Below are positions 39,800 through 49,412 of a stretch of 64,000 nt of DNA, piece by piece. Every line of letters starts with the position of its first letter. Positions within the stretch are counted from its first letter, which is position 1. A program made the translations under genes and the position numbers. The notes under the pieces were generated by a model. That model did no database searches, had not been told where the DNA came from, and saw only the letters and a program-made list of their open reading frames with translations. This DNA is from Pedococcus_A sp963730585 (GTDB lineage Bacteria; Actinomycetota; Actinomycetes; Actinomycetales; Dermatophilaceae), in NCBI GenBank assembly GCA_963730585.1, contig CAVSSL010000013.1, forward strand, positions 196,172 to 260,171, read 5' to 3'.

Positions 39800-40740
39800 G
39801 CGAGCACGCTGGGAGCGAGCACGCTGCCCACGGCCGCATCCTCGTCATCGGCGAGGCCCTCATCGACCGCGTCCGTGACGCCGACGGTGACGTCGTCGAG
39901 CACCCGGGCGGCAGCCCCGCCAACGTCGCCGTCGGCCTGGCCCGCCTCGACCAGCCGGTCGACTTCGCCACGCGCCTCGGCCCTGACGCGCGCGGCACCC
40001 GCATCGCCGACCACCTGACCCGGCACGGCGTCTCGCTGTTGAGCACGACGACCGGTGAAGAGGCCACCTCGGTGGCCGAGGCCCACCTCGACGCGGCCGG
40101 CGCCGCCGACTACACCTTCGACCTGCACTGGGACCTGCCGCACCTCGACGTCCCGGCCGGCACCGGGCACGTCCACACCGGCTCGATCGCGGCGATCCTG
40201 CAGCCCGGCGCCGACTCGGTGCTGGCGGCGCTGCAGCAGGCGCGTGAACACGCCACGGTCTCCTACGACCCGAACATCCGGCCCGACATCATGGGCGACC
40301 TCGCCGTGGTGCGCGAGCGCGTCGAGGAGATCATCGCGCTCTCCGACGTCGTCAAGGCCAGCGAGGACGACCTCATCCTGCTCTACCCCGGGTCCGCGGT
40401 CTCGGAGGTGCTCCGCCGCTGGGCCACCCTCGGCCCCGCGCTCGTCGTGGTCACCAGGGGCCCCGAGGGCGTCGTCTTCGGGCTCAGCACCACCGGCGAG
40501 CTCGCCGCCGCACCGACGCTGGCCGAGGCCGTCGTCGACACCGTCGGCGCCGGTGACTCGTTCATGGCCGGGCTGCTCTCGGGGCTGGCGTCGGCCGGCC
40601 TGACCGGCGCCGAGGGCCGCAAGCGGCTCGCCGAGGCGACCCTCGCCGACGTGCGCCACGCCATCGACCGCGCGCTGGCCTGCGCGGCCGCCACGGTCGC
40701 GCGGGCCGGCGCCTACGCGCCCAGCCTCGACGAGCTCTGA
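39796..40740 (+). CDS. PfkB-family carbohydrate kinase (fructokinase-like)
   Basis: A 314-residue ribokinase-family sugar kinase with ILVIGEALIDRV, the substrate loop HPGGSPANVAVGLARL, YDPNIRPDIM and the catalytic anion-hole DTVGAGDSFMAGLL. Fructokinase-type specificity is likely but not certain. It begins at a GTG overlapping the glpX stop, so the two are co-translated, fitting hexose phosphate metabolism. The first 11 codons contain a 15-bp tandem duplication (SEHAG-SEHAA). A GGTATGCCG hairpin follows the stop. Confidence 0.9.
   Translation: MSEHAGSEHAAHGRILVIGEALIDRVRDADGDVVEHPGGSPANVAVGLARLDQPVDFATRLGPDARGTRIADHLTRHGVSLLSTTTGEEATSVAEAHLDAAGAADYTFDLHWDLPHLDVPAGTGHVHTGSIAAILQPGADSVLAALQQAREHATVSYDPNIRPDIMGDLAVVRERVEEIIALSDVVKASEDDLILLYPGSAVSEVLRRWATLGPALVVVTRGPEGVVFGLSTTGELAAAPTLAEAVVDTVGAGDSFMAGLLSGLASAGLTGAEGRKRLAEATLADVRHAIDRALACAAATVARAGAYAPSLDEL
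39798..39827 (+). repeat. 15-bp tandem duplication at a gene start
   Basis: GAGCGAGCACGCTGG is repeated at once as GAGCGAGCACGCTGC, adding five codons (Ser-Glu-His-Ala-Gly/Ala) to the N-terminus of the PfkB kinase. Confidence 0.7.
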
Positions 40741-40775
40741 ACCTCCCGGGTGGCGCGAGGGCGGTGCAACCGCCC

Positions 40776-40813
40776 GGTATGCCGCGCGGCCGGTCTGGGG
40801 CCCGCGGCATACC
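40776..40813 (+). terminator. 11-bp hairpin made of GGTATGCCG arms after the kinase gene
   Basis: GGTATGCCGCG (40776-40786) and CGCGGCATACC (40803-40813) form a perfect 11-bp stem with a 16-nt loop, 36 nt after the kinase stop and before the fumarase promoter. Probable terminator without a T-run. Confidence 0.5.
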
Positions 40814-40853
40814 GCTGCGTGGAGCCGGGCACGGGCCGACCCGGCGCCGGTCG

Positions 40854-40859
40854 TAGAGT
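40854..40859 (+). promoter_or_regulatory. -10 element TAGAGT of the fumarase gene
   Basis: TAGAGT lies 39 nt before the fumarase ATG, which has GAGGAG as ribosome-binding site. The same hexamer precedes xseA and glpX. Confidence 0.45.
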
Positions 40860-40898
40860 GACCCCGAGTCCGCCGCGTCCCTGAGGAGCAACCTGCCC

Positions 40899-42596
<1,698 letters not shown>

Positions 42597-42608
42597 CAGG
42601 AGGACAGC

Positions 42609-43109
42609 ATGGACACGAGTGCCTTCGACGACCTTCTCGAGGCCAACCGCGAGTTCGCCAGGACGTTCGCGCTGAGCGGCTTCGACGGCATCGCCCATGC
42701 AGGGGTCGCCATCGTGACCTGCATGGACTCGAGGATCGACCCGCTCGGCATGGTGGGGCTCAAGCCGGGTGACGCCAAGATCTTCCGCAACCCCGGTGGC
42801 CGCATCACCCCACAGGCCCTCGAGGCCCTCGTCCTGGGGGTGCACCTGCTGCGCGTCAAGCGCATCCTCGTCGTCCCCCACACCCGGTGCGCCATGGCCT
42901 CGCACACCGAGGAGGAGCTCCACGCCGCGGTGAGCGAGTCGGCCGGGCAGGACGCCTCGTGGCAGCCGTTCGGCGTGGTCGAGGACCAGGCGGAGGCGCT
43001 GCGCCAGGACCTCGCGAAGGTGCGCTCCCACCCCCTCGTGCCCGACTCCGTGGCCGTCGGCGGCTTCCTCTACGACGTCGACACCGGCCTGCTCGAGCCG
43101 ATCGGCTGA
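42609..43109 (+). CDS. Beta-carbonic anhydrase
   Basis: A 166-residue beta-class carbonic anhydrase interconverting CO2 and bicarbonate. Zinc ligands are Cys38, His91 and Cys94, with the Asp40-Arg42 dyad (TCMDSRIDP, then PHTRCAM). RNPGGRITPQ follows the usual pattern. It is short (166 residues), as in the small type common in actinobacteria. AGGAGG lies 7 nt before the ATG. The 12-nt gap after fumarase suggests co-transcription; CO2/bicarbonate supply to central metabolism is a plausible link. Confidence 0.93.
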   Translation: MDTSAFDDLLEANREFARTFALSGFDGIAHAGVAIVTCMDSRIDPLGMVGLKPGDAKIFRNPGGRITPQALEALVLGVHLLRVKRILVVPHTRCAMASHTEEELHAAVSESAGQDASWQPFGVVEDQAEALRQDLAKVRSHPLVPDSVAVGGFLYDVDTGLLEPIG

Positions 43110-43151
43110 GCGGCTCGCCGGCGACCCCTCCCCCTCGGACCGGTCCGGTCC

Positions 43152-43157
43152 TACCCT
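43152..43157 (+). promoter_or_regulatory. -10-like TACCCT before the LuxR-type gene
   Basis: TACCCT fits TANNNT and lies 33 nt before the ATG of the LuxR-type regulator. No clear -35. Confidence 0.3.
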
Positions 43158-43189
43158 GAAGGGACCTGTTCCGACTGACGGGGGGTCCG

Positions 43190-43957
43190 ATGGACGACGT
43201 GCAGCAGTGGCTGGTGCTGGCTGCCGACGTCCTCGGCGAGCCCGACCCGCAGACGGCCGAACACCTCCTGGCCGAGGGCCTGCGGTCCTGGGGCCACGCC
43301 TACCTGACCGTGCGCACCGTGACCAAGCCCGTCATCCACCCTGACGAGGTGGCCATCTACCCGCCGGCCCCGTGGGAGCACACGCCGACCTGGGAGTCGG
43401 TCGTCGAGTCCGCCGCACTGGCGCACCCGCTCTACGCCTACAACGCCAGCACCCTCACGTCGCGACCGGCCACCATGTCCCAGGTCGTCGCCGACGGGTG
43501 GGAGCTCACCGAACCGGTCGTCGCCCTCATGGAGGAGCTCGGCTTCACCGAGCACCAGATGACGATCCCGCTGGCCAGGAACCCGCACGGGGCGCGCGAC
43601 GCCTACGCCCTCGTCAGCGAGGTGCCGTACCTCGCCGAGGACGTCGAGCACGCCGCAGCGGTCCAGCCCCTGGTGGCTGGGCTGGACTCGCACGTGCGCC
43701 TGTTGGGAGCTGCCCTCGCCCACGGTGAGCAGGCGCCCGATTTCACCTGCGTGCCGCTCACGCCGCGCGAGCGCGTGGTGCTCGACCTCGTCGCCGAGGG
43801 CCACACGGTGGAGGGCATCGCGGCACGGCTGGTCATCTCGCCGCGCACGGTCCACAAGCACCAGGAGCACCTCTACCGCAAGCTGGGCGCTGTGGACCGC
43901 CTCTCAGCGGTCCTCAGCGCCCAGCGACGAGGCCTGCTCAGGTCCCCCGACCACTGA
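43190..43957 (+). CDS. LuxR-family transcriptional regulator
   Basis: A 255-residue regulator: an N-terminal sensory region (about 1-180) without receiver signature, and a C-terminal LuxR helix-turn-helix (about 190-250) with LTPRERVVLDLVAEGHTVEGIA and ISPRTVHKHQEHLYRKLG. The N-terminal part has PAS/GAF-like alternation (WESVVESAALAHPLYAY) but no motif I can name. It sits alone after the carbonic anhydrase and before the convergent glmM. Target and signal are unknown. Confidence 0.87.
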   Translation: MDDVQQWLVLAADVLGEPDPQTAEHLLAEGLRSWGHAYLTVRTVTKPVIHPDEVAIYPPAPWEHTPTWESVVESAALAHPLYAYNASTLTSRPATMSQVVADGWELTEPVVALMEELGFTEHQMTIPLARNPHGARDAYALVSEVPYLAEDVEHAAAVQPLVAGLDSHVRLLGAALAHGEQAPDFTCVPLTPRERVVLDLVAEGHTVEGIAARLVISPRTVHKHQEHLYRKLGAVDRLSAVLSAQRRGLLRSPDH

Positions 43958-44017
43958 CCAGACCCGATCCCCCTGCCTCGGACTGCACCTAGGGTCGCCG
44001 GAGCCGGACCGGTGCGC

Positions 44018-44037
44018 CATACGCACCAGTGCGTATG
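44018..44037. terminator. Hairpin between convergent genes (bidirectional terminator)
   Basis: CATACGCAC (44018-44026) and GTGCGTATG (44029-44037) are perfect complements around 2 nt, between the ends of the LuxR-type gene and glmM. It contains the GTATGCC signature. Confidence 0.5.
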
Positions 44038-44054
44038 CCGGGTGGCCGGCTCGG

Positions 44055-45404
44055 CTACGAGAGCGACAGCCGGGTGCGCACGACCTCCACGAGGCGCTCG
44101 GCCACGGCCTGCGCCTGGTGCTGGTCGGCGGCCTCGACCATGACACGCACGACCGGCTCGGTGCCCGACTTGCGCAGGAGCACCCGGCCGGACCCCGCCA
44201 GCGCGGCCTCCTCGGCCTTGACGGCCATCTGGAGCTCCTCGTCGGACTCGACGCGGGACTTGTCGACGCCCTTGACGTTGACGAGCACCTGCGGCAGGCG
44301 GGTCATGACGCCCGCCAGCTCGGCGAGGGGCTGCTTCGTCTCGGCCACCCGTGCGGCGAGCATGAGGCCGGTGAGGACGCCGTCGCCGGTGGTGCCGTGG
44401 TCGAGGAAGATGACGTGGCCGGACTGCTCGCCACCGAGGGAGAACGCGGAGCGGCGCATCTCCTCGAGCACGTAGCGGTCGCCCACGCCGGTCTGCACGA
44501 TGGAGACGCCTTCGCGCTCCATCGCCTGCAGGAGCCCGAGGTTGCTCATGACCGTGGTGACGAGGGTGTCCTCCGCCAGCGCGCCACGGGACTTCATGGC
44601 GAGGGCGAGGATGGCCATGATCTGGTCACCGTCGACCTCCGTGCCGGCGGCGTCGACCGCCAGGCAGCGGTCGGCGTCGCCGTCGTGCGCGATGCCGAGG
44701 TCGGCACCGCGGGCGATGACGGCCTCCTGGAGGTGCTCGAGGTGGGTCGAGCCGTAGCCGTCGTTGATGTTGAGGCCGTCGGGCTCGGTGCCGATCTCGT
44801 GGACCGTGGCCCCGGCGAGGCGGAACACCTCCGGGGAGACCTGGCTGGCGGCTCCGTGGGCGCCGTCGATGACGATCTTCAGGCCGTCGAGGCGGTTGGG
44901 CAGCACGGTGAGCAGGTGGCTGATGTAGCGGGTGTGGCCGTCGCGCATCTGGTGGATACGCCCCACGTCGGCACCGGTCGGGCGCTTCCACTCCTGGTCG
45001 ACCCGAGCCGCGATCTCGTCCTCGACCTCGTCGGGCAGCTTGTGCCCGCCCTCGGCGAAGAACTTGATCCCGTTGTCGGGCATCGCGTTGTGCGAGGCCG
45101 AGAGCATCACGCCGAAGTCGGCGTGGGTGTCGGCCGTGAGGTAGGCGACGGCCGGCGTGGGGAGCACGCCGGCGTCGTACACGTCGACGCCGGCGGAGGC
45201 CAGACCGGCCACGACCGCGGCGGACAGGAACTCCCCGGACGCACGCGGGTCCCGACCGACCACGGCCTTCGGGCGGCGGCCCTGGGCGAGCGAGCCGTCA
45301 CCGAGGACGTGGGCTGCTGCCACCGACAGGCTCAGGGCGAGCTCGGCCGTGATGTCGACGTTCGCGAGGCCGCGGACGCCGTCGGTCCCGAAGAGTCGTG
45401 CCAT
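44055..45404 (-). CDS. glmM: Phosphoglucosamine mutase
   Basis: A 449-residue GlmM converting glucosamine 6-phosphate to the 1-phosphate for UDP-GlcNAc and peptidoglycan synthesis. It has LFGTDGVRGLAN at the N-terminus, the phosphoserine loop MLSASHNAMPDNGIKFF near residue 100, the metal loop HDGDADRCLAVD, and the phosphate-binding RKSGTEPVVRVM. ATG 45404 has AAAGGC upstream. It follows rplM-rpsI as usual in actinobacteria, but a strong hairpin separates it from rpsI. Confidence 0.97.
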   Translation of the reverse strand: MARLFGTDGVRGLANVDITAELALSLSVAAAHVLGDGSLAQGRRPKAVVGRDPRASGEFLSAAVVAGLASAGVDVYDAGVLPTPAVAYLTADTHADFGVMLSASHNAMPDNGIKFFAEGGHKLPDEVEDEIAARVDQEWKRPTGADVGRIHQMRDGHTRYISHLLTVLPNRLDGLKIVIDGAHGAASQVSPEVFRLAGATVHEIGTEPDGLNINDGYGSTHLEHLQEAVIARGADLGIAHDGDADRCLAVDAAGTEVDGDQIMAILALAMKSRGALAEDTLVTTVMSNLGLLQAMEREGVSIVQTGVGDRYVLEEMRRSAFSLGGEQSGHVIFLDHGTTGDGVLTGLMLAARVAETKQPLAELAGVMTRLPQVLVNVKGVDKSRVESDEELQMAVKAEEAALAGSGRVLLRKSGTEPVVRVMVEAADQHQAQAVAERLVEVVRTRLSLS

Positions 45405-45466
45405 GTCAACAAGTGCCTTTCGATGTTTCAGCGGGGGGCATCTGGGCGAACCTACCCCCCAAAGCG

Positions 45467-45504
45467 CCGATGGCGGCACCCGGGAACCCGGGTGCCGCCA
45501 TCGG
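45467..45504 (-). terminator. Terminator hairpin after rpsI, 18-bp stem
   Basis: A perfect 18-bp stem (arms 45467-45484 and 45487-45504, CCGATGGCGGCACCCGGG) with a 2-nt gap, 59 nt after the rpsI stop and before glmM. The strongest hairpin in the region; no T-run. Confidence 0.7.
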
Positions 45505-45562
45505 TGGTAGCGCCAGGATCAGCGCGGATGGAGCCAAGCGGTGAGCCCGGCGCCAGCCGGGA

Positions 45563-46066
45563 TCAGCGCTTGGAGTACTGCGGAGCCTTGCGGGCCTTCT
45601 TGAGACCAGCCTTCTTGCGCTCCGGGACGCGGGCGTCGCGGGTCAGGAAGCCAGCCTTCTTGAGTGCCGGACGGTTCAGCTCCTCGTCCACGCCGTTCAG
45701 CGAGCGGGCCACGCCGAGGCGCACCGCGCCGGCCTGGCCGGAGGGGCCACCGCCGTGCACGCGCACGAGCACGTCGTAGGCGCCGTCGAGCTCGAGCAGC
45801 GTGAGCGGCTCGTTGACGAGCTGCTGGTGGACCTTGTTGGGGAAGTACTGCTCGAGCGTGCGCCCGTTGATCTTCCACTCGCCGGTGCCGGGGACGATGC
45901 GCACGCGGGCGATGGCCTGCTTGCGGCGACCGGTCGCAGCGCCGGGCGCGGAGGCGCTCGGGCGGCGGGCGGGCTCGCCGGAAACGGGGCCCTCGGACTC
46001 GGAGGTGTACTCGGTCAGCTCGACCTCGTCGCCCTGGACGTCAGTGTTCTCGGTGGTGTCAGCCAC
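45563..46066 (-). CDS. rpsI: 30S ribosomal protein S9
   Basis: A 167-residue S9. The conserved core (about 45-167) starts GRRKQAIARVRIVPG and ends with the basic tail ERKKAGLKKARKAPQYSKR that reaches the P-site tRNA. An acidic, disordered N-terminal extension of about 45 residues (TENTDVQGDEVELTEYTSES) is typical of actinobacteria. It follows rplM by 41 nt in the same operon. Confidence 0.98.
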   Translation of the reverse strand: MADTTENTDVQGDEVELTEYTSESEGPVSGEPARRPSASAPGAATGRRKQAIARVRIVPGTGEWKINGRTLEQYFPNKVHQQLVNEPLTLLELDGAYDVLVRVHGGGPSGQAGAVRLGVARSLNGVDEELNRPALKKAGFLTRDARVPERKKAGLKKARKAPQYSKR

Positions 46067-46107
46067 GAAATATCCTCAATTCGTTTTCTGCACAGGCCCT
46101 TGCGGAC

Positions 46108-46551
46108 TTACTGCGCGACCTGTGAGATCTCGAAGGGCTGCGGCTTCTGCGCAGCGTGGGGGTGCTCAGCGCCGGCGTACACCTTGAGGTGCGTCAGCTG
46201 CTCGCGGCCGAGCGTGGTGTGCGGGAGCATGCCGCGGACGGCCTTCTCGACTGCCTTCGCGGGGCTCTTGGCGAGGAGCTCGGTGTACGAGGTGCTCTTC
46301 AGGCCGCCCGGGAAGCCCGAGTGGCGGTAGGCCTTCTTCTTCTCGAGCTTGGCGCCGGTGAGGGCGACCTTCTCGGCGTTGATGATGATGACGAAGTCAC
46401 CACCGTCGACGTGCGGGGCGAAGGTGGGCTTGTGCTTGCCGCGCAGCAGGATGGCGGTCTGGCTCGCGAGGCGGCCCAGCACGACGTCCGTCGCGTCGAT
46501 CACGTGCCAGGTGCGAGTGACCTCGGCCGGCTTCGGTGTGTAGGTGCGCAA
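46108..46551 (-). CDS. rplM: 50S ribosomal protein L13
   Basis: A 147-residue L13 with RTYTPKPAEVTRTWHVIDA, GDFVIIINAEKVALTG, the GLKSTSYTELLAKSP motif and RGMLPHTTLGREQL. TTG 46551 was selected as the start: it gives the standard length and AAGG lies about 9 nt upstream. The longer open frame upstream overlaps the promoter region and is not conserved. Confidence 0.97.
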   Translation of the reverse strand: MRTYTPKPAEVTRTWHVIDATDVVLGRLASQTAILLRGKHKPTFAPHVDGGDFVIIINAEKVALTGAKLEKKKAYRHSGFPGGLKSTSYTELLAKSPAKAVEKAVRGMLPHTTLGREQLTHLKVYAGAEHPHAAQKPQPFEISQVAQ

Positions 46552-46744
46552 GTGTCTGACCTTACGTTTCGGTGATTCAGAGGACGTGCGTATGCCGCGT
46601 GCTCCCGAGGGCGCCGATGTCGCCCTGGAGGGCGCGCGACACAACAGTCCTCAAGTTTACGGGTGGGCGGTCGCCGACCCAAATCGCCGCCGGAGCGGCC
46701 TGAAACAGGGCCTGACCTGCGGTGACGCATCCGCATAGAATGCA

Positions 46745-46787
46745 TGCACAACTCTTGTGCAAACAAACTGTGCAAAGGTATTGTGCA
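46745..46787 (+). promoter_or_regulatory. Operator/promoter of the winged-helix regulator (TTGTGCA repeats)
   Basis: TGCACAA-CTC-TTGTGCA (46745-46761) is a perfect inverted repeat. Further half-sites are CTGTGCA (46768) and TTGTGCA (46781). TTGTGC at 46755 and TATTGT at 46779 suit -35/-10 with an 18-nt spacer, and the ATG begins 6 nt after the -10, so the transcript is likely leaderless and repressed by its own product. Confidence 0.6.
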
Positions 46788-46790
46788 CAC

Positions 46791-47429
46791 ATGGCCACCC
46801 GCGAGCACGACCCGCGCCCTCATCACCACCCGGACCTCGACCCGGTCTACACCGGCATCCGCCTCGACGCCACGGCGCTGAAGGTGCTGGCCCACCCGCT
46901 GCGCTCCCGGCTGCTGGCCACCCTGCGCCGCGGCGGTCCTGCCACGGCCACCAAGCTGGCCACCGCGCTCGGCACCAACTCCGGTGCCACCTCCTACCAC
47001 CTGCGCAAGCTCGAGTCGGTCGGCCTCGTCGCCGACACCGGGGAGGGTGAGGGCAAGCGGCGGCTGTGGAAGGCAGCCACCGAGTCGCACTCGTTCTGGG
47101 CCTCGGACTTCGCCGGCGACGAGGACTCCGAGACCGCACTCAACTGGCTGACCCGCGACTACGTGCGCCACTTCGCGGAGCAGTACGAGCGGTGGCTCGA
47201 CGTCGAGCAGGACTGGCCGGTCGAGTGGCGCGACGCGGTCGGCATGGGCGACACCTACGTCATCGCGACCCCGGCCCAGCTCGAGGAGATGCGCCGCGAG
47301 ATGACCGACCTGGTCAGCCGGTACCGCCGCGTCGGCCAGGGCAACCCCGAGGCACGCCGGGTCGCCGTCTACTCCATCGCCTACCCGCTCGACCTCGACA
47401 AGGCGCCCAGGAAGAAGGAGCAGTCATGA
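46791..47429 (+). CDS. ArsR-like winged-helix regulator
   Basis: A 212-residue regulator. After a His-rich start (EHDPRPHHHPDLDP), residues about 25-100 are an ArsR-like winged helix: LKVLAHPLRSRLLATLRRGGPA, then NSGATSYHLRKLESVGLV and a wing KRRLWKAA. The C-terminal part (about 110-212) has an acidic, aromatic helix pair of unknown role. The promoter contains TTGTGCA palindromes it probably binds. The MFS gene starts within its stop (ATGA), a regulator-exporter pair that implies control of efflux by a ligand. Confidence 0.87.
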   Translation: MATREHDPRPHHHPDLDPVYTGIRLDATALKVLAHPLRSRLLATLRRGGPATATKLATALGTNSGATSYHLRKLESVGLVADTGEGEGKRRLWKAATESHSFWASDFAGDEDSETALNWLTRDYVRHFAEQYERWLDVEQDWPVEWRDAVGMGDTYVIATPAQLEEMRREMTDLVSRYRRVGQGNPEARRVAVYSIAYPLDLDKAPRKKEQS

Positions 47430-48718
47430 GCACGAGCCACGCTCCCCTGTCGGCGGCGGCCGCGCGCCGGGTCTTCCTGCTGCTGCACGTGACCCGGTGG
47501 TTCCCTGTGGGCCTCGTCATCGGCGTGCTGACCCTGGTCGCGCTGCAGCGCGGCATGAGCATCGCCCAGGTGGGCGTCATCCTGTCCGCGCAGGGCTTCG
47601 TCGTCCTGGCCCTCGAGCTCCCGACCGGCGGTTTCGCCGACGCGTTGGGGCGCCGGCCGGTGCTGCTCGCCTCCGCCGTGGTCAGCCTGGTGTCGTTGGC
47701 GCTGTTCCTGGCGGCCCACAGCTTCTGGGTGTTCGTCCTGGCCTGGGCGCTGCAGGGTGTCTTCCGCGCCCTGGACTCCGGCCCGCTGGAGGCGTGGTAC
47801 GTCGACACCGCCCACGCCGACGACCCGACGGTCCCGGTGGAGCGCGCGCTCTCGGCTGCCGGCATGGCGGTCGGGGCCAGCATCGCCACCGGTGCCCTGA
47901 TCTCCGGCGGGCTCATCGCCTGGCACCCGGTCACCGCGGTCACGGCCATCGAGCTGCCCGTCTACGTCGCGATGGGGCTCGGCGTCGTGCACCTGCTGGC
48001 CATCGCGCTGTTCATGCGCGAGCCCCGCACCCACGTCGACGCCACGGGCTTCCACCGGGCCATCAGCTCGGCGAGGCAGGCCCCGCGGACGGTCGCCAGC
48101 GGCATACGGCTGCTGGGCACCTCGCGGGTCCTGCTCGCCCTCGTGCTCGTGGAGGTGTTCTGGAGCATCGGGATGATCGCCTTCGAGACCTTCAACCCCA
48201 TCCGGCTCTCCGAGCTGGTCGGCGGTGAGGACCGCGCCGGCGCCCTCATGGGTCCGGTGTCCTCGGCGGCCTGGGGCCTGTTCGCCGCAGGGTCCGCGGC
48301 TGCCGGGCTGGCCAGCCGGCGCATCGGGGTCGGGTGGACTGCCCTGGCCGCCCGGGTCCTGCAGGGCGTCTTCATCGTCGTCATGGGCCTCATGGGGGGC
48401 CCGGTCGGACTCATCACGGCATTCCTCATCACCTACACGCTGCACGGCTTCGCGGGGCCGGTGCACAGCACGCTGCTGCACCGGCAGGCCGCGCCGACGA
48501 ACCGCGCCACCGTGCTGTCGATGAACTCCATGGTCGCGGGCGGGGCCTACAGCCTCGGGCTGCTGGCCCTCGGCCCGCTGGCCGAGCACACGTCGACGGC
48601 CCTCGCGATCGTCGTGTGTGGTGCTTTCAGCATCATCGGCGCGGTGCTCTACCTGCCCGCGATCCGCCACGAGCGATCCGCTGACACGGTGGCCGAACCA
48701 GAGCCGGCCGTCGTCTGA
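47426..48718 (+). CDS. MFS transporter
   Basis: A 430-residue major facilitator with about 12 transmembrane helices. The loop 2-3 motif GGFADALGRRPVLL matches MFS motif A. The second half includes GGPVGLITAFLITY and a long cytosolic centre loop. It overlaps the regulator stop by 4 nt (ATGA). Substrate unknown; the pairing with an ArsR-like repressor favours drug or toxin efflux. It is not close enough to a known exporter for a more exact name. Confidence 0.88.
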   Translation: MSTSHAPLSAAAARRVFLLLHVTRWFPVGLVIGVLTLVALQRGMSIAQVGVILSAQGFVVLALELPTGGFADALGRRPVLLASAVVSLVSLALFLAAHSFWVFVLAWALQGVFRALDSGPLEAWYVDTAHADDPTVPVERALSAAGMAVGASIATGALISGGLIAWHPVTAVTAIELPVYVAMGLGVVHLLAIALFMREPRTHVDATGFHRAISSARQAPRTVASGIRLLGTSRVLLALVLVEVFWSIGMIAFETFNPIRLSELVGGEDRAGALMGPVSSAAWGLFAAGSAAAGLASRRIGVGWTALAARVLQGVFIVVMGLMGGPVGLITAFLITYTLHGFAGPVHSTLLHRQAAPTNRATVLSMNSMVAGGAYSLGLLALGPLAEHTSTALAIVVCGAFSIIGAVLYLPAIRHERSADTVAEPEPAVV

Positions 48719-48836
48719 CCGGGCCACCTGCCCCCACCGACCTCCCGGGTCCGGCTGCGGACGTCCTCCCCGCCGCCGGACCCGGGAGCACCTCGTTCAG
48801 GGGCCGAGCGCCGCGCCCTGACGGCACACTGGCGCC

Positions 48837-49325
48837 ATGAGCTACCCGCCACCGATCTACTCCGGCGACAGCGGCGAGGCCAGCGCCTGGCTGCGACCCG
48901 TGGACACCCCGCCCGAGCTGCGGAGCGCGAACACGCAGGTGCACTACCTCGCGACGGGCTCGACCACCGGTGGGCTGTTCGGCCTCTACCGCTACGAGAT
49001 GAGCGCGGCCCGCAGCGGCCCGGACCCGCACTTCCACAAGACGATGGCGGAGTCGTTCTACGTCCTGCGGGGGACGCTGCGCCTCCACGACGGCACCGGC
49101 TGGCGCGACCTCGGAGAGGGCGACTTCGCGCACGTGCCGCCCGGCGGCATACACGGTTTCCGCAACGAGTCCGGCGAGCCGGTCTCGATGCTCCTGCACT
49201 TCGCCCCCGGCGCACCGCGCGAGTCCTACTTCGAGGCGGTCGCGGAGGTGGCCCGCGGTGAGCGCACCCTCAGCCCCGAGGAGTGGACCGAGCTCTACCG
49301 CCGCCACGACCAGTACATGGTCTGA
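48837..49325 (+). CDS. Cupin-domain protein
   Basis: A 162-residue single-domain cupin. Cupin motif 1 is PDPHFHKTMAESFYVLRGTL (His, His, Glu) and motif 2 is VPPGGIHGFRNES, giving a likely metal site. Cupins include dioxygenases, isomerases and binding proteins; the substrate is unknown. It stands alone after the MFS gene (118-nt gap) and ends before a strong bidirectional terminator. Confidence 0.82.
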   Translation: MSYPPPIYSGDSGEASAWLRPVDTPPELRSANTQVHYLATGSTTGGLFGLYRYEMSAARSGPDPHFHKTMAESFYVLRGTLRLHDGTGWRDLGEGDFAHVPPGGIHGFRNESGEPVSMLLHFAPGAPRESYFEAVAEVARGERTLSPEEWTELYRRHDQYMV

Positions 49326-49346
49326 CCGTTATCGGGTGACCCGAGA

Positions 49347-49391
49347 AAGGGTCGCTTCACTCCAGGTGGCACCTGGGGTGAAGCGACCCTT
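49347..49391. terminator. Strong bidirectional terminator
   Basis: AAGGGTCGCTTCAC (49347-49360) pairs with GTGAAGCGACCCTT (49378-49391), extended by a wobble pair and CCAGG/CCTGG. It lies between the convergent cupin and pullulanase gene ends. Confidence 0.8.
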
Positions 49392-49412
49392 AGTCGGGTG
49401 AAGCCAGAGACG

